64,000 nt of DNA from Dinoroseobacter sp049800775. Its GTDB lineage: Bacteria; Pseudomonadota; Alphaproteobacteria; Rhodobacterales; Rhodobacteraceae. Under the pieces are notes generated by a model. That model was given only the letters and a program-made list of their open reading frames with translations. It ran no database searches and had not been told where the DNA came from. A program made the translations under genes and the position numbers. Location of the stretch: contig NZ_JBNAFR010000002.1 of the NCBI RefSeq assembly GCF_049800775.1, positions 310,001 through 374,000 on the forward strand, in the 5' to 3' direction. Shown piece by piece: positions 1 through 6,859 of the stretch; position 1 is the stretch's first letter, and each line of letters opens with the position of its first letter.

Positions 1-1653
1 GAGTATCAGGATACCAATGTCGCCCAGTATCTCTGGCTGCGCCTCCTTGCGGGCGGGCACAAGAATATCTGCTGCGTCGGCGATGATGACCAGTCGATCT
101 ATGGCTGGCGCGGGGCCGAGGTGGGCAACATCCTGCGCTTTGAAAAGGATTTTCCCGGCGCGCTCGTGATCCGGTTGGAACAGAATTACCGCTCCACCCC
201 CCATATCCTCGCCGCGGCCTCGGGCGTGATCGATGGCAACAAGGGGCGGCTTGGCAAGACCCTCTGGACCGAGGCGCAGGAGGGCGAGAAGGTCCGCCTG
301 ATCGGTCATTGGGACGGCGATGAAGAGGCGCGCTGGATCGGCGAAGAGATCGAATCGATGCAGGGCGGCACAAGGGGGATGCGCCCCTTCGAGCTGGACC
401 AGATCGCGATTCTCGTCCGTGCCTCGCACCAGATGCGCGCCTTCGAGGACCGGTTCCTGACCATCGGGCTGCCTTACAAAGTCATCGGCGGCCCGCGCTT
501 TTACGAGCGGATGGAGATCCGCGATGCCATGGCCTATTTCCGCGTCGTGACCAGCCCCGAGGATGATCTGGCCTTCGAGCGGATCGTGAACACGCCGAAA
601 CGGGGGCTAGGCGACAAGGCCCAGCAGAAAATCCAGATGAGCGCGCGCGCCAATGGCGTGTCCCTCAAGGAAGGCGCGCGGATCCTGCTGGCGGCCAAGG
701 GGCTGACCGGGAAGGGCGCCAAGGAGCTGGGGCTGCTGATCGACGGGCTGGACCGCTGGACCGCCACGGCGCGCGAGGACCGGACCTCCCACGTAGAGCT
801 GGCGCAGGTCATTCTGGATGAAAGCGGCTACACCGCCCATTGGCAGAACGACAAGACGCCCGAGGCCCCGGGGCGGCTCGAAAACCTCAAGGAACTGGTC
901 AAGGCGCTGGAGGGGTTCGAAAACCTGCAGGGCTTCCTCGAACATGTCAGCCTCGTGATGGACAACGACACAGGCGCGTCAGGCCCGCAGGTGTCGATCA
1001 TGACGCTCCACGCGGCCAAGGGGCTCGAGTTTCCGGCGGTCTTCCTGCCAGGCTGGGAGGATGGGCTGTTTCCGTCCCAACGCTCCATGGACGAGTCGGG
1101 TCTCAAGGGCCTCGAGGAGGAGCGCCGTCTGGCCTATGTGGGCATCACGCGGGCTGAAGAGCTCTGCACGATCTCATTCGTGGGCAATCGACGGATCTTT
1201 GGTCAATGGCAATCGGCCCTGCCGTCGCGCTTCATTGATGAGCTGCCCGAGGCCCATGTGGAGGTTCTCACGCCGCCGGGGCTTTATGGTGGGGGCTACG
1301 GGGCGGCGGCGCCGGGCGGCTTGCCGGACGGGGTGAGCTACGGCTCGAACCTTGAAGAGAAGGCGGCCGAGGCCAATGTCTATAACTCCCCGGGGTGGCG
1401 TCGGATGCAGGCGCGCAGCGCGTCGCGCGGAACGAGCCAGCCGCGCGAGAGCCGCAACATGGTGATCGACGCCACGGCGATCTCGAGTCACGCGCTGGGC
1501 GACCGGGTGTTCCACCAGAAGTTCGGCTATGGTGCCGTGACCGGGATCGAGGGCGACAAGCTCGAGGTTGCCTTCGAGAAGGCTGGGGTCAAGAAGCTCG
1601 TCGCGAAATTCGTGGTTGCTGCGGATCAGGCGGGGGATGATGTCCCCTTCTGA
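1..1653 (+). CDS. uvrD: UvrD/PcrA-type ATP-dependent DNA helicase (5' end outside window)
   Basis: Superfamily 1A 3'-5' DNA helicase used in nucleotide-excision and mismatch repair. The reading frame is open from base 1, so the N-terminal Walker A part lies outside the window; 550 residues are visible. The first residues, EYQDTN, are the end of the motif II (DExx) box, followed by motif III VGDDDQSIYGWRGA. Near residue 334 is motif V (MTLHAAKGLEFPAVFLPG), and motif VI follows (EEERRLAYVGITRAEE). The C-terminal 55 residues (from HALGDRVFHQKFGYG) form the Tudor-like tail typical of PcrA/UvrD, which binds RNA polymerase in other species. It ends 6 bp before the convergent LysE gene. The family is certain; UvrD versus PcrA naming is a matter of convention. 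Confidence 0.95.
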   Translation, partial: EYQDTNVAQYLWLRLLAGGHKNICCVGDDDQSIYGWRGAEVGNILRFEKDFPGALVIRLEQNYRSTPHILAAASGVIDGNKGRLGKTLWTEAQEGEKVRLIGHWDGDEEARWIGEEIESMQGGTRGMRPFELDQIAILVRASHQMRAFEDRFLTIGLPYKVIGGPRFYERMEIRDAMAYFRVVTSPEDDLAFERIVNTPKRGLGDKAQQKIQMSARANGVSLKEGARILLAAKGLTGKGAKELGLLIDGLDRWTATAREDRTSHVELAQVILDESGYTAHWQNDKTPEAPGRLENLKELVKALEGFENLQGFLEHVSLVMDNDTGASGPQVSIMTLHAAKGLEFPAVFLPGWEDGLFPSQRSMDESGLKGLEEERRLAYVGITRAEELCTISFVGNRRIFGQWQSALPSRFIDELPEAHVEVLTPPGLYGGGYGAAAPGGLPDGVSYGSNLEEKAAEANVYNSPGWRRMQARSASRGTSQPRESRNMVIDATAISSHALGDRVFHQKFGYGAVTGIEGDKLEVAFEKAGVKKLVAKFVVAADQAGDDVPF

Positions 1654-1658
1654 GGGCG

Positions 1659-2255
1659 CTATCCCAGCAGGATCGGCACGAGCGAGGCCATGAGCAGCAC
1701 CGCCATGGACCAGTTGAAGACGCGCAGCCGTCCCGGGCTCGACAGCCAGCGGGCAACTTGCGTGCCCATCCAGGCCCAGATCGACACGGACGGAAAGTTG
1801 GTCGCGCAGAACGCCGCCGCCACGAGCACGGCGCCGAGCGCCCCGGCCCCGGGTGCGGTGTAGACGGTGACCGCCGTCACGCCCATCACCCAGGCCTTGG
1901 GATTGACCCACTGGAAGGCGGCAGCCTGCAGAAAGGTAAAGGGTCGCCCCTCGGTCTCGGCGCCCTCGGGGGCTGCGGCATTGGCGATTTTCCAGGCGAG
2001 CCATCCCATATAGGCCACGCTCGCGATTTTCAGCACGGTGTGGAACACTGGCCACGTGACAAAGACCTGCCCGAGCCCCAGTCCCAGCAGCAGCACCATG
2101 AAGGCGTGGCCAAGGCTGATCCCCAGCAGATGGGGCACCGTCCGGCGAATCCCGAAATTCGCGCCGGAGGCCAGCACCATCAGGTTATTCGGCCCCGGCG
2201 TGATCGAGGAGACGAGAGCGAAGGTCATCAGGGCGAGGAGTGTTTCAAGTGTCAT
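1659..2255 (-). CDS. LysE family amino-acid exporter
   Basis: Predicted inner-membrane exporter of the LysE/RhtB family, which moves amino acids or their derivatives out of the cell. The 198-aa protein has the family length, with about six hydrophobic segments and the N-terminal signature SSITPGPNNLMVLASG. The start chosen is the internal ATG (MTLETLLALM); an upstream in-frame ATG would add six residues with no hydrophobic character. It is divergent from an Lrp-type regulator, the classic arrangement for amino-acid-induced export (compare lysE/lysG or the Lrp-controlled azl genes), so the neighbour probably controls it. The substrate cannot be told from sequence. Confidence 0.88.
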   Translation of the reverse strand: MTLETLLALMTFALVSSITPGPNNLMVLASGANFGIRRTVPHLLGISLGHAFMVLLLGLGLGQVFVTWPVFHTVLKIASVAYMGWLAWKIANAAAPEGAETEGRPFTFLQAAAFQWVNPKAWVMGVTAVTVYTAPGAGALGAVLVAAAFCATNFPSVSIWAWMGTQVARWLSSPGRLRVFNWSMAVLLMASLVPILLG

Positions 2256-2289
2256 GGCGCAACCCTGCCGCATCCAGAGCCGAATGAGA

Positions 2290-2324
2290 TTGCAAAAAAT
2301 GGGTAGATCGAACTACTTTTGCAA
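2290..2324. promoter_or_regulatory. Inverted repeat between lysE-type gene and Lrp regulator
   Basis: Perfect 8-bp arms TTGCAAAA (2290-2297) and TTTTGCAA (2317-2324) flank a 19-bp AT-rich centre that holds a weaker GTAG/CTAC pair. The right arm ends 3 bp before the ATG of the Lrp-type gene. Lrp/AsnC proteins usually bind such AT-rich dyads in the divergent region of their target. I infer that this is the operator for the adjacent regulator, acting on its own gene and on the exporter. Confidence 0.5.
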
Positions 2325-2327
2325 CAA

Positions 2328-2780
2328 ATGGCGAAGCTTGACCCAATCAACGAAAAGATATTGCAAGAGCTCAGCCGCGATGGTCGGCTCAGCAATCTTG
2401 ATCTCGCCGAACGGATCGGCCTCTCGCCTTCTGCCTGCCTGCGCCGGGTGCAGGAGCTGGAACGCTCGGGCATCATTCAGGGCTATCGCGCTGTCCTGAA
2501 CCGCACGGCGCTGGGGCAGGGCTTCACGGTTTATATGGCCGTGGGCCTGTCCGAGCATACCAAGGCAGACCAGCTCGGCTTTGAACGGGCGGTGGCCAAT
2601 GCGCCGGAAGTCCGCGAATGCCACAACGTGACCGGAACGGTGGAATACCTCTTGCGGGTCGAGGTGGCCGATCTCGCGGCCTTCAAGACTTTTCACACGG
2701 ATGTTCTGGGCACCCTGCCGCAGGTCTCCAGCCTGACCTCCTATGTGGTGATGGGCAGCCCCAAGGACGAGCGGGCCTGA
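2328..2780 (+). CDS. Lrp/AsnC family transcriptional regulator
   Basis: Feast/famine-type regulator of 150 aa. The N-terminal winged helix-turn-helix covers roughly residues 4-60 (AKLDPINEKILQELSRDGR, then NLDLAERIGLSPSACLRRVQ), and the C-terminal RAM ligand domain covers about 65-145. The start is ATG 2328; an upstream TTG at 2319 would lie inside the dyad. No Shine-Dalgarno sequence precedes the ATG, so the mRNA may have a very short leader. Divergent from the LysE exporter, it is probably an activator of export that senses an amino acid. Confidence 0.9.
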   Translation: MAKLDPINEKILQELSRDGRLSNLDLAERIGLSPSACLRRVQELERSGIIQGYRAVLNRTALGQGFTVYMAVGLSEHTKADQLGFERAVANAPEVRECHNVTGTVEYLLRVEVADLAAFKTFHTDVLGTLPQVSSLTSYVVMGSPKDERA

Positions 2781-2818
2781 TCAAGGCGGTCGCGGGGCGT
2801 GGTCACAGCGGTTTGGGC

Positions 2819-2972
2819 AAAAAAAAGCGGCGACGCTAGGGAGGAGGAAAGCGCCGCCGCATATTACAGAAAACCCAGGGAGGAGGAGGGGTCTTCTGAT
2901 CTGGTGCGCGAGCTCGGCTTTGTGTAAGCCTTGTCTCGCTGGGCGTCTGCAGTGCTGCGTCGCCCTCTGTTG
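2819..2972 (-). ncRNA. Cuckoo-type (CcsR-like) small RNA with two CCUCCUCCC loops
   Basis: On the minus strand two stem-loops follow each other. Hairpin 1 (2898-2867) has arms CAGAAGACCC and GGGTTTTCTG around the loop CTCCTCCTCCCT. Hairpin 2 (2860-2827) has arms GCGGCGGCGCT and AGCGTCGCCGC around the loop TTCCTCCTCCCT, followed directly by eight T residues (2826-2819), so it doubles as the terminator. Two hairpins exposing anti-Shine-Dalgarno CCUCCUCCC loops define the cuckoo RNA family of Rhodobacterales, known as CcsR1-4 in Rhodobacter sphaeroides. There the RNAs follow a DUF1127 gene (ccaF1). No DUF1127-like reading frame is visible here, so this looks like a solitary copy. The 5' end (about 2972) is inferred from the promoter; processing could give a shorter RNA of about 80 nt. 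Confidence 0.8.
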
Positions 2973-2978
2973 AGATTG

Positions 2979-3007
2979 AATATAGGCGTATGCTGCGCTG
3001 CAACAAG
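2979..3007 (-). promoter_or_regulatory. RpoH-type promoter of the cuckoo-type sRNA
   Basis: Read on the minus strand, CTTG (3007-3004), exactly 17 bases, then CCTATATT (2986-2979). This agrees with the alphaproteobacterial heat-shock promoter consensus CTTG-N17-CYTATNTNNG except at the last G. Transcription would start near 2972, about 75 nt before the first hairpin. CcsR RNAs of R. sphaeroides are driven by RpoHI/RpoHII, which fits. Confidence 0.6.
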
Positions 3008-3187
3008 AGCCGTCTTGTCAAAACAGTTATGCATTTCTTGCATTGCGCAAACTGCAAACGGATCGTTTTCGAAATGCAAGCGCTTTGAGGCCAGCCAAAT
3101 CGTTGAAATCAGACCGTATCGCAGGGTTGGACCTTGTCATGGCCGACCCGACGCCCACTTAGAGGGCAGGTCGATTTAGGGGGTTCC

Positions 3188-4285
3188 ATGACGCGCGACG
3201 ACATTTTTGCTGCACTCGCGAAGGTTGAGGTGCCGGGCGGCGGGACGCTCAAGTCCCGGGATCTGGTGCGGGCGCTGGCCACCGATGGCGGGCAGGTTCG
3301 TTTCGTGATCGAGGCGGCGGATGCTGAAGAGGCGCGCAGCTTTGCTGGTTTGCGTGACGCGGCCGAAGCGGCCGTGCGCGCTTTGCCCGGGGTGACCGGT
3401 GTTCAGGCGGTGTTGACGGCCCATGGCCCGGCGGGCAAGGCGCCCGCGGCGGCCAAGGCCCCCGCCGGAGAGCCGCCGAGCCTCAAGGTCGGGCGGCATC
3501 CGACCCCGGATCAGGGAAAGGGACCAGCCAAGATCGCAGGTGTGGACCGGATCCTCGCCATCGGGTCGGGCAAGGGCGGCGTGGGCAAATCCACGGTCTC
3601 GTCCAACCTCGCCGTTGCGCTGGCCAGGCAGGGGCGGCGCGTAGGCTTGCTCGATGCAGATATATACGGTCCCAGCCAGCCGCGCATGATGGGCGTGTCC
3701 AAGCGGCCCGCTTCACCGGACGGCAAGACGATCCTGCCACTGACAGCGCATGGTGTGACGGTGATGTCCATCGGCCTGATGCTGGATCCCGCCAAGGCGG
3801 TGGTCTGGCGGGGCCCGATGCTCATGGGCGCGCTGCAGCAAATGCTGGGGCAGGTGGCCTGGGGTGATCTGGATGTGCTGATCGTGGATCTTCCCCCGGG
3901 GACGGGCGATGTGCAGATGACGCTGTGTCAGCGCAGCGCGGTCACAGGGGCCATTGTCGTCTCCACGCCGCAGGATGTGGCGCTGCTGGATGCGCGCAAG
4001 GCGCTCGATATGTTCGCCACGCTCAAAACCCCGGTGCTCGGCCTAATCGAGAACATGTCGAGCTACCATTGTCCGGAATGCGGGCATGAGGCGCATCTCT
4101 TTGGCCATGGCGGCGTGCGCGACGAGGCGCAGAAGCTCGGGCTGCCCTTTCTCGGAGAGTTGCCGCTGAGCCTTGATGTGCGGATCGCCGGGGATGGCGG
4201 GACGCCGATCGCGGCGGGGGACGGGCCCGAAGCCGCGGCCTATGCCCAGCTCGCCGCAGGTCTTGTCAAAGGCGGCATGGCCTAG
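3188..4285 (+). CDS. apbC: Mrp/ApbC-type P-loop Fe-S cluster carrier ATPase
   Basis: Cytosolic scaffold/carrier that assembles and delivers [4Fe-4S] clusters. The 365-aa protein has an N-terminal MIP18/DUF59 domain (about residues 5-75), an Ala/Pro-rich linker, then a ParA-like P-loop domain with the deviant Walker A GSGKGGVGKSTVSSNLAVAL and the C-terminal cluster-binding CxxC in SYHCPECGHEA. The start is ATG 3188, supported by GGGGG at 3180-3184 and by the domain boundary; an in-frame ATG at 3134 would add 18 unrelated residues. It is a single-gene unit, with the sRNA upstream on the other strand and the dcw leader downstream. Confidence 0.95.
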   Translation: MTRDDIFAALAKVEVPGGGTLKSRDLVRALATDGGQVRFVIEAADAEEARSFAGLRDAAEAAVRALPGVTGVQAVLTAHGPAGKAPAAAKAPAGEPPSLKVGRHPTPDQGKGPAKIAGVDRILAIGSGKGGVGKSTVSSNLAVALARQGRRVGLLDADIYGPSQPRMMGVSKRPASPDGKTILPLTAHGVTVMSIGLMLDPAKAVVWRGPMLMGALQQMLGQVAWGDLDVLIVDLPPGTGDVQMTLCQRSAVTGAIVVSTPQDVALLDARKALDMFATLKTPVLGLIENMSSYHCPECGHEAHLFGHGGVRDEAQKLGLPFLGELPLSLDVRIAGDGGTPIAAGDGPEAAAYAQLAAGLVKGGMA

Positions 4286-4297
4286 GTCACTTCGTGA

Positions 4298-4320
4298 GGT
4301 GCGCCGAGGTCAGGCGCACC
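4298..4320 (+). terminator. Hairpin at the 3' end of apbC, no T-tract
   Basis: GGTGCGCC (4298-4305) and GGCGCACC (4313-4320) form a perfect 8-bp stem with a 7-nt loop, 12 bp after the apbC stop. There is no run of T residues after it, so it is more likely an mRNA 3' end stabiliser or part of a factor-dependent stop than a classical intrinsic terminator. Confidence 0.4.
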
Positions 4321-4348
4321 CACCCAGTCCCATGCTGCGCCACGGTCG

Positions 4349-4380
4349 TGGGATTGCATGGGACGATTGGGGGAATGGGG
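4349..4380 (+). promoter_or_regulatory. Upstream cluster of four TGGG motifs
   Basis: TGGGA (4349), TGGGA (4359), TGGGG (4368) and TGGGG (4376) occur at offsets of 10, 9 and 8 bp. MraZ recognises TGGGN repeats of 10-bp period, so only the first pair has proper spacing. It may be a degenerate or auxiliary MraZ site about 150 bp upstream of the perfect one. Confidence 0.35.
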
Positions 4381-4411
4381 CCCGTATGCCCCGTGAACTC
4401 GGCCGAATTTG

Positions 4412-4426
4412 TTAAAAATCAGTTAA
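4412..4426 (+). promoter_or_regulatory. CtrA-type site upstream of the dcw leader
   Basis: TTAA (4412-4415), seven bases, TTAA (4423-4426): an exact match to the full CtrA binding pattern TTAA-N7-TTAA. It lies about 100 bp upstream of the MraZ boxes. A second exact match precedes ftsZ. Confidence 0.5.
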
Positions 4427-4527
4427 AATCGGCGAATCGGGGCGCTGCATGCCTGGTGGGATGCGGCGCGATTCGCGCGCTGTGACCTCCAGATTTCCAT
4501 GAAATACCCGCTCTGACGAAAAAACTT

Positions 4528-4573
4528 TGGGCCGAAATGGGGCGTCATGGGACGGGATGGGCACGACTATATC
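4528..4573 (+). promoter_or_regulatory. MraZ boxes and dcw promoter
   Basis: Four TGGGN units start at 4528, 4538, 4548 and 4558, each exactly 10 bp apart (TGGGC, TGGGG, TGGGA, TGGGC). This is the established operator pattern for MraZ, the DNA-binding product of the first dcw gene. Six bp after the last unit is a TATATC -10-like hexamer (4568-4573) without a good -35 box. The repeats therefore cover the promoter, as in other bacteria where MraZ represses its own operon. Confidence 0.7.
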
Positions 4574-4579
4574 TAGGGG

Positions 4580-4928
4580 CGCGCCCCGCAGATGTTGCAA
4601 AAATCCCGCGAAATGTGGTGGCCTTGGTGATCGCTGTCTTGCGTCGGACTCCGCCCTGTGAGAGCTTGGATGGGTCTTGGTCCCGTAATTTGGCATTGCT
4701 TCCCAGGCATTCCCATGACATAAAAATCTCATCGAAAGCGACGGACATCAGCGGCACCCAACGACCGCGACCGACAAAAAAGCAGGTTTCATACAGGCCG
4801 CGCATTTCGAAAGACGATTGACGCACCACGAGCAGACATCCCCCCAGATGGTGGACGCGTCGGTCATCCCAGTCTCTGGGTCGAGTGCGGCGGATCGGGC
4901 TATGGCAGCAGCACGATCCGCCGTTTTC
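4580..4928 (+). ncRNA. UpsM-like leader RNA of the dcw operon
   Basis: About 420 nt separate the inferred transcription start from mraZ, and the stretch has no convincing gene. Near the 5' end is the palindrome GGGGCGCGCCCC (4576-4587). At 4888-4923 there is a perfect 10-bp stem (CGGCGGATCG / CGATCCGCCG, 16-nt loop) followed by TTTT (4924-4927), a potential intrinsic terminator inside the leader. In R. sphaeroides the extended mraZ leader gives the abundant sRNA UpsM by partial termination and RNase E processing, and the arrangement is reported as conserved in the family. The function is assigned by position and structure, not by sequence alignment. The ends are approximate. Confidence 0.55.
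4888..4927 (+). terminator. Internal terminator-like hairpin in the mraZ leader
   Basis: The arms CGGCGGATCG (4888-4897) and CGATCCGCCG (4914-4923) pair perfectly and are followed by four T residues. It sits 75 bp before the mraZ start, so it can split transcription into a short leader RNA and read-through dcw mRNA. Confidence 0.6.
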
Positions 4929-5001
4929 ACGTCCGGGCCATCGGCAACCGGACACAGGCAATCACGGGGGGCAGGCAGAGGAGCGGCCCCCGTTGGCGCG
5001 C

Positions 5002-5502
5002 ATGTTCCGAGGTGAAAGTGTCCACAAGGTGGACAGCAAGGGGCGGGTCTCGATCCCCGCCGGCTTTCGCCGCGTGCTCGAGGATAACGACCCGCGCTGG
5101 ACCAAGGACCGCAACCCGGAACTGGTCATTGTCTATGGCGATCACCGCCAGAATTATCTCGAATGTTACACCATGGCCGCGATGGAAGAGGTCGATGCCA
5201 AGATCGCACGTCTGCCGCGCGGGTCGAAGCCCCGGCGGATGCTCGAGACACTCTTTACCGGACAGGCCCATGAAACCTCGGTCGATGAGACCGGGCGGCT
5301 CGTGATCCCGGCCAAGCTGCGCAAGAAGATCGGCCTGTCAGGCGAGGCGCATTTCATTGCCACGGGCGATACGTTCCAGATCCTGTCGCCCGAGGGCTAT
5401 GGCGCCAAGATGGGCGAGATGGCCGATTGGCTCGACGATCTGGACGAGGATGTGGACCCGCTCACCTTCCTCGATGCCGGTCCCAGCGGCGGCGAGGTCT
5501 GA
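5002..5502 (+). CDS. mraZ: Transcriptional regulator MraZ
   Basis: First gene of the dcw cluster; a ring-forming DNA-binding protein of the AbrB/SpoVT fold that controls the operon. The start ATG 5002 gives the typical beginning MFRGESVHKVDSKGRVSIPA; the frame stays open upstream but that part has no family match. Two MraZ repeats are visible, each with a D-x-K/T-G-R-x-x-I/V-P-A core (DSKGRVSIPA near residue 10, DETGRLVIPAKLRKK near residue 95). The 166-aa length is slightly over the E. coli protein because of a short acidic tail. An AGAGGA stretch lies about 19 bp before the ATG, farther than usual. It ends 2 bp before rsmH. Confidence 0.95.
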   Translation: MFRGESVHKVDSKGRVSIPAGFRRVLEDNDPRWTKDRNPELVIVYGDHRQNYLECYTMAAMEEVDAKIARLPRGSKPRRMLETLFTGQAHETSVDETGRLVIPAKLRKKIGLSGEAHFIATGDTFQILSPEGYGAKMGEMADWLDDLDEDVDPLTFLDAGPSGGEV

Positions 5503-5504
5503 TC

Positions 5505-6509
5505 ATGGCCGCGTCGGCGCCAGATCCGTCGGATGCGCCCCATATTCCGGTCCTGCTCGGCCCGATCCTGTCCCAGTGCGCGCCGATTGCAGGCACATGG
5601 CTGGATGGCACCTTCGGGGCCGGTGGATATGGGCGCGCCCTGCTCGATGCCGGGGCGGAGACGCTGATCGGCGTCGATCAGGATCCTCTCGCGCTCGATA
5701 TGGCGGCGGAATGGGCGGCGGAATACGGTGCGCGACTGCGCCTCGTGGCGGGCAATTTCGAACAGCTGGATACGCTGGCGGGCGCGCCGCTTGATGGGGT
5801 GGTGCTCGATCTTGGGGTGTCCTCCATGCAGCTTGATCTGGCCGAGCGCGGGTTTTCCTTTCTGCGCGACGGGCCGCTCGACATGCGCATGTCGCAGGAG
5901 GGGCCATCGGCGGCGGATCTGGTGGCGGAGGCCGAAGAAGGTGTTCTCGCCGACATCCTGTTCCATCTGGGCGAGGAGCGCGCGGCGCGTCGGATCGCCA
6001 AGGCCATCGTGGCGTCCCGTCAGGTCGCACCGATCACGCGGACATCCGAGCTGGCCGAGATCGTCTCGGGCTGCCTGCCGCGCCCCAAACCGGGGCAAAG
6101 CCATCCGGCCACGCGCAGTTTTCAGGCGCTCCGCATCGCGGTGAATGATGAGCTGGGCGCGTTGGTCCGGGGGCTGGAGGCCGCCGAGCGTGCGCTGCGC
6201 CCCGAGGGATGGCTCGCGGTCGTGACCTTTCATTCGATCGAGGACCGGATCGTCAAACGCTTTCTCACCCAGGCTTCGGGCGGTGGCGGTCGCGCCAATC
6301 GCTACGCCCCCGAGACCGCCGAGATCGCGCCGCGCTTCCGGCTCAGCCCGCGCAAGGCCATCGCGCCCGACGCCACAGAGCTGGCCGCCAATCCGCGCGC
6401 CCGGTCTGCCCGGTTGCGGCTTGCGCGCCGGACCGAGGTCGAGGCCCGCCCCGCAGATTACACAGGCCTCGGCCTGCCCCGTTTCTATTCGTTGACGGAG
6501 ACACCATGA
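5505..6509 (+). CDS. rsmH: 16S rRNA (cytosine(1402)-N4)-methyltransferase RsmH
   Basis: S-adenosylmethionine-dependent enzyme that methylates N4 of C1402 in 16S rRNA. It is nearly always the second dcw gene. The 334-aa sequence shows the start PHIPVLLGPIL, the SAM-binding loop DGTFGAGGYGRALL, the LDLGVSSMQLD motif, and the C-terminal segment VVTFHSIEDRIVKRF. The start is ATG 5505, 2 bp after the mraZ stop. Its TGA overlaps the ATG of ftsL (ATGA at 6506-6509), which suggests translational coupling. Confidence 0.97.
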   Translation: MAASAPDPSDAPHIPVLLGPILSQCAPIAGTWLDGTFGAGGYGRALLDAGAETLIGVDQDPLALDMAAEWAAEYGARLRLVAGNFEQLDTLAGAPLDGVVLDLGVSSMQLDLAERGFSFLRDGPLDMRMSQEGPSAADLVAEAEEGVLADILFHLGEERAARRIAKAIVASRQVAPITRTSELAEIVSGCLPRPKPGQSHPATRSFQALRIAVNDELGALVRGLEAAERALRPEGWLAVVTFHSIEDRIVKRFLTQASGGGGRANRYAPETAEIAPRFRLSPRKAIAPDATELAANPRARSARLRLARRTEVEARPADYTGLGLPRFYSLTETP

Positions 6510-6859
6510 GGACGTTGCTCTACACCCTCGCCATTGGCTCGGTGGTCGGTCTGGCCTATTGGGCATACGAAGAAAACTTCGAGACACAGCAAGCGCTCAA
6601 ACGTCTGCGCGCGGTGCAGGCCCAGATCGGCGACACCCGCGAGGCGCTGGCCGTGCAGCGCGCGGAATGGGCCTATCTGAACCGCCCGGACCGGCTCGAC
6701 GATCTGGTGGAGATGAACTTCAAGGGGTTGGAGCTCTTGCCGCTGACCCCGGGCCATTTCGGCGCGCTGGATCAGGTGGCCTATCCGCCCAACCCCTCGT
6801 TGGAGGGTGAGCTGGCCGAGACCATCGAGGTCAGCGCCACCGCAGGAGGCCGGCCATGA
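6506..6859 (+). CDS. ftsL: Cell division protein FtsL
   Basis: Small bitopic divisome protein of 117 aa. A single membrane segment covers about residues 3-21 (TLLYTLAIGSVVGLAYWAY), followed by a periplasmic heptad-like helix (ENFETQQALKRLRAVQAQI) that would pair with FtsB. The conserved tail contains the RAEWAYLNRPDRLDDL pattern typical of alphaproteobacterial FtsL. It overlaps rsmH and ftsI by ATGA at both ends. FtsL is poorly conserved in sequence, so the call rests on topology, the tail pattern and position. Confidence 0.9.
   Translation: MRTLLYTLAIGSVVGLAYWAYEENFETQQALKRLRAVQAQIGDTREALAVQRAEWAYLNRPDRLDDLVEMNFKGLELLPLTPGHFGALDQVAYPPNPSLEGELAETIEVSATAGGRP

Noticed and set aside
2827..2860. 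Plus-strand terminator for the Lrp gene at 2328
   Set aside because: The stem exists on both strands, but the T-tract is only on the minus strand; on the plus strand the stem is preceded by A and followed by ATATTAC.
2836..3079. Small minus-strand frames (71-73 codons) around the sRNA, considered as a DUF1127 partner
   Set aside because: They contain no DUF1127-type Arg-rich motif, and they run across the sRNA hairpin and its promoter.
4412..4961. Minus-strand frames in the mraZ leader
   Set aside because: Composition and lack of motifs argue against genes; the region has leader RNA and operator signals instead.
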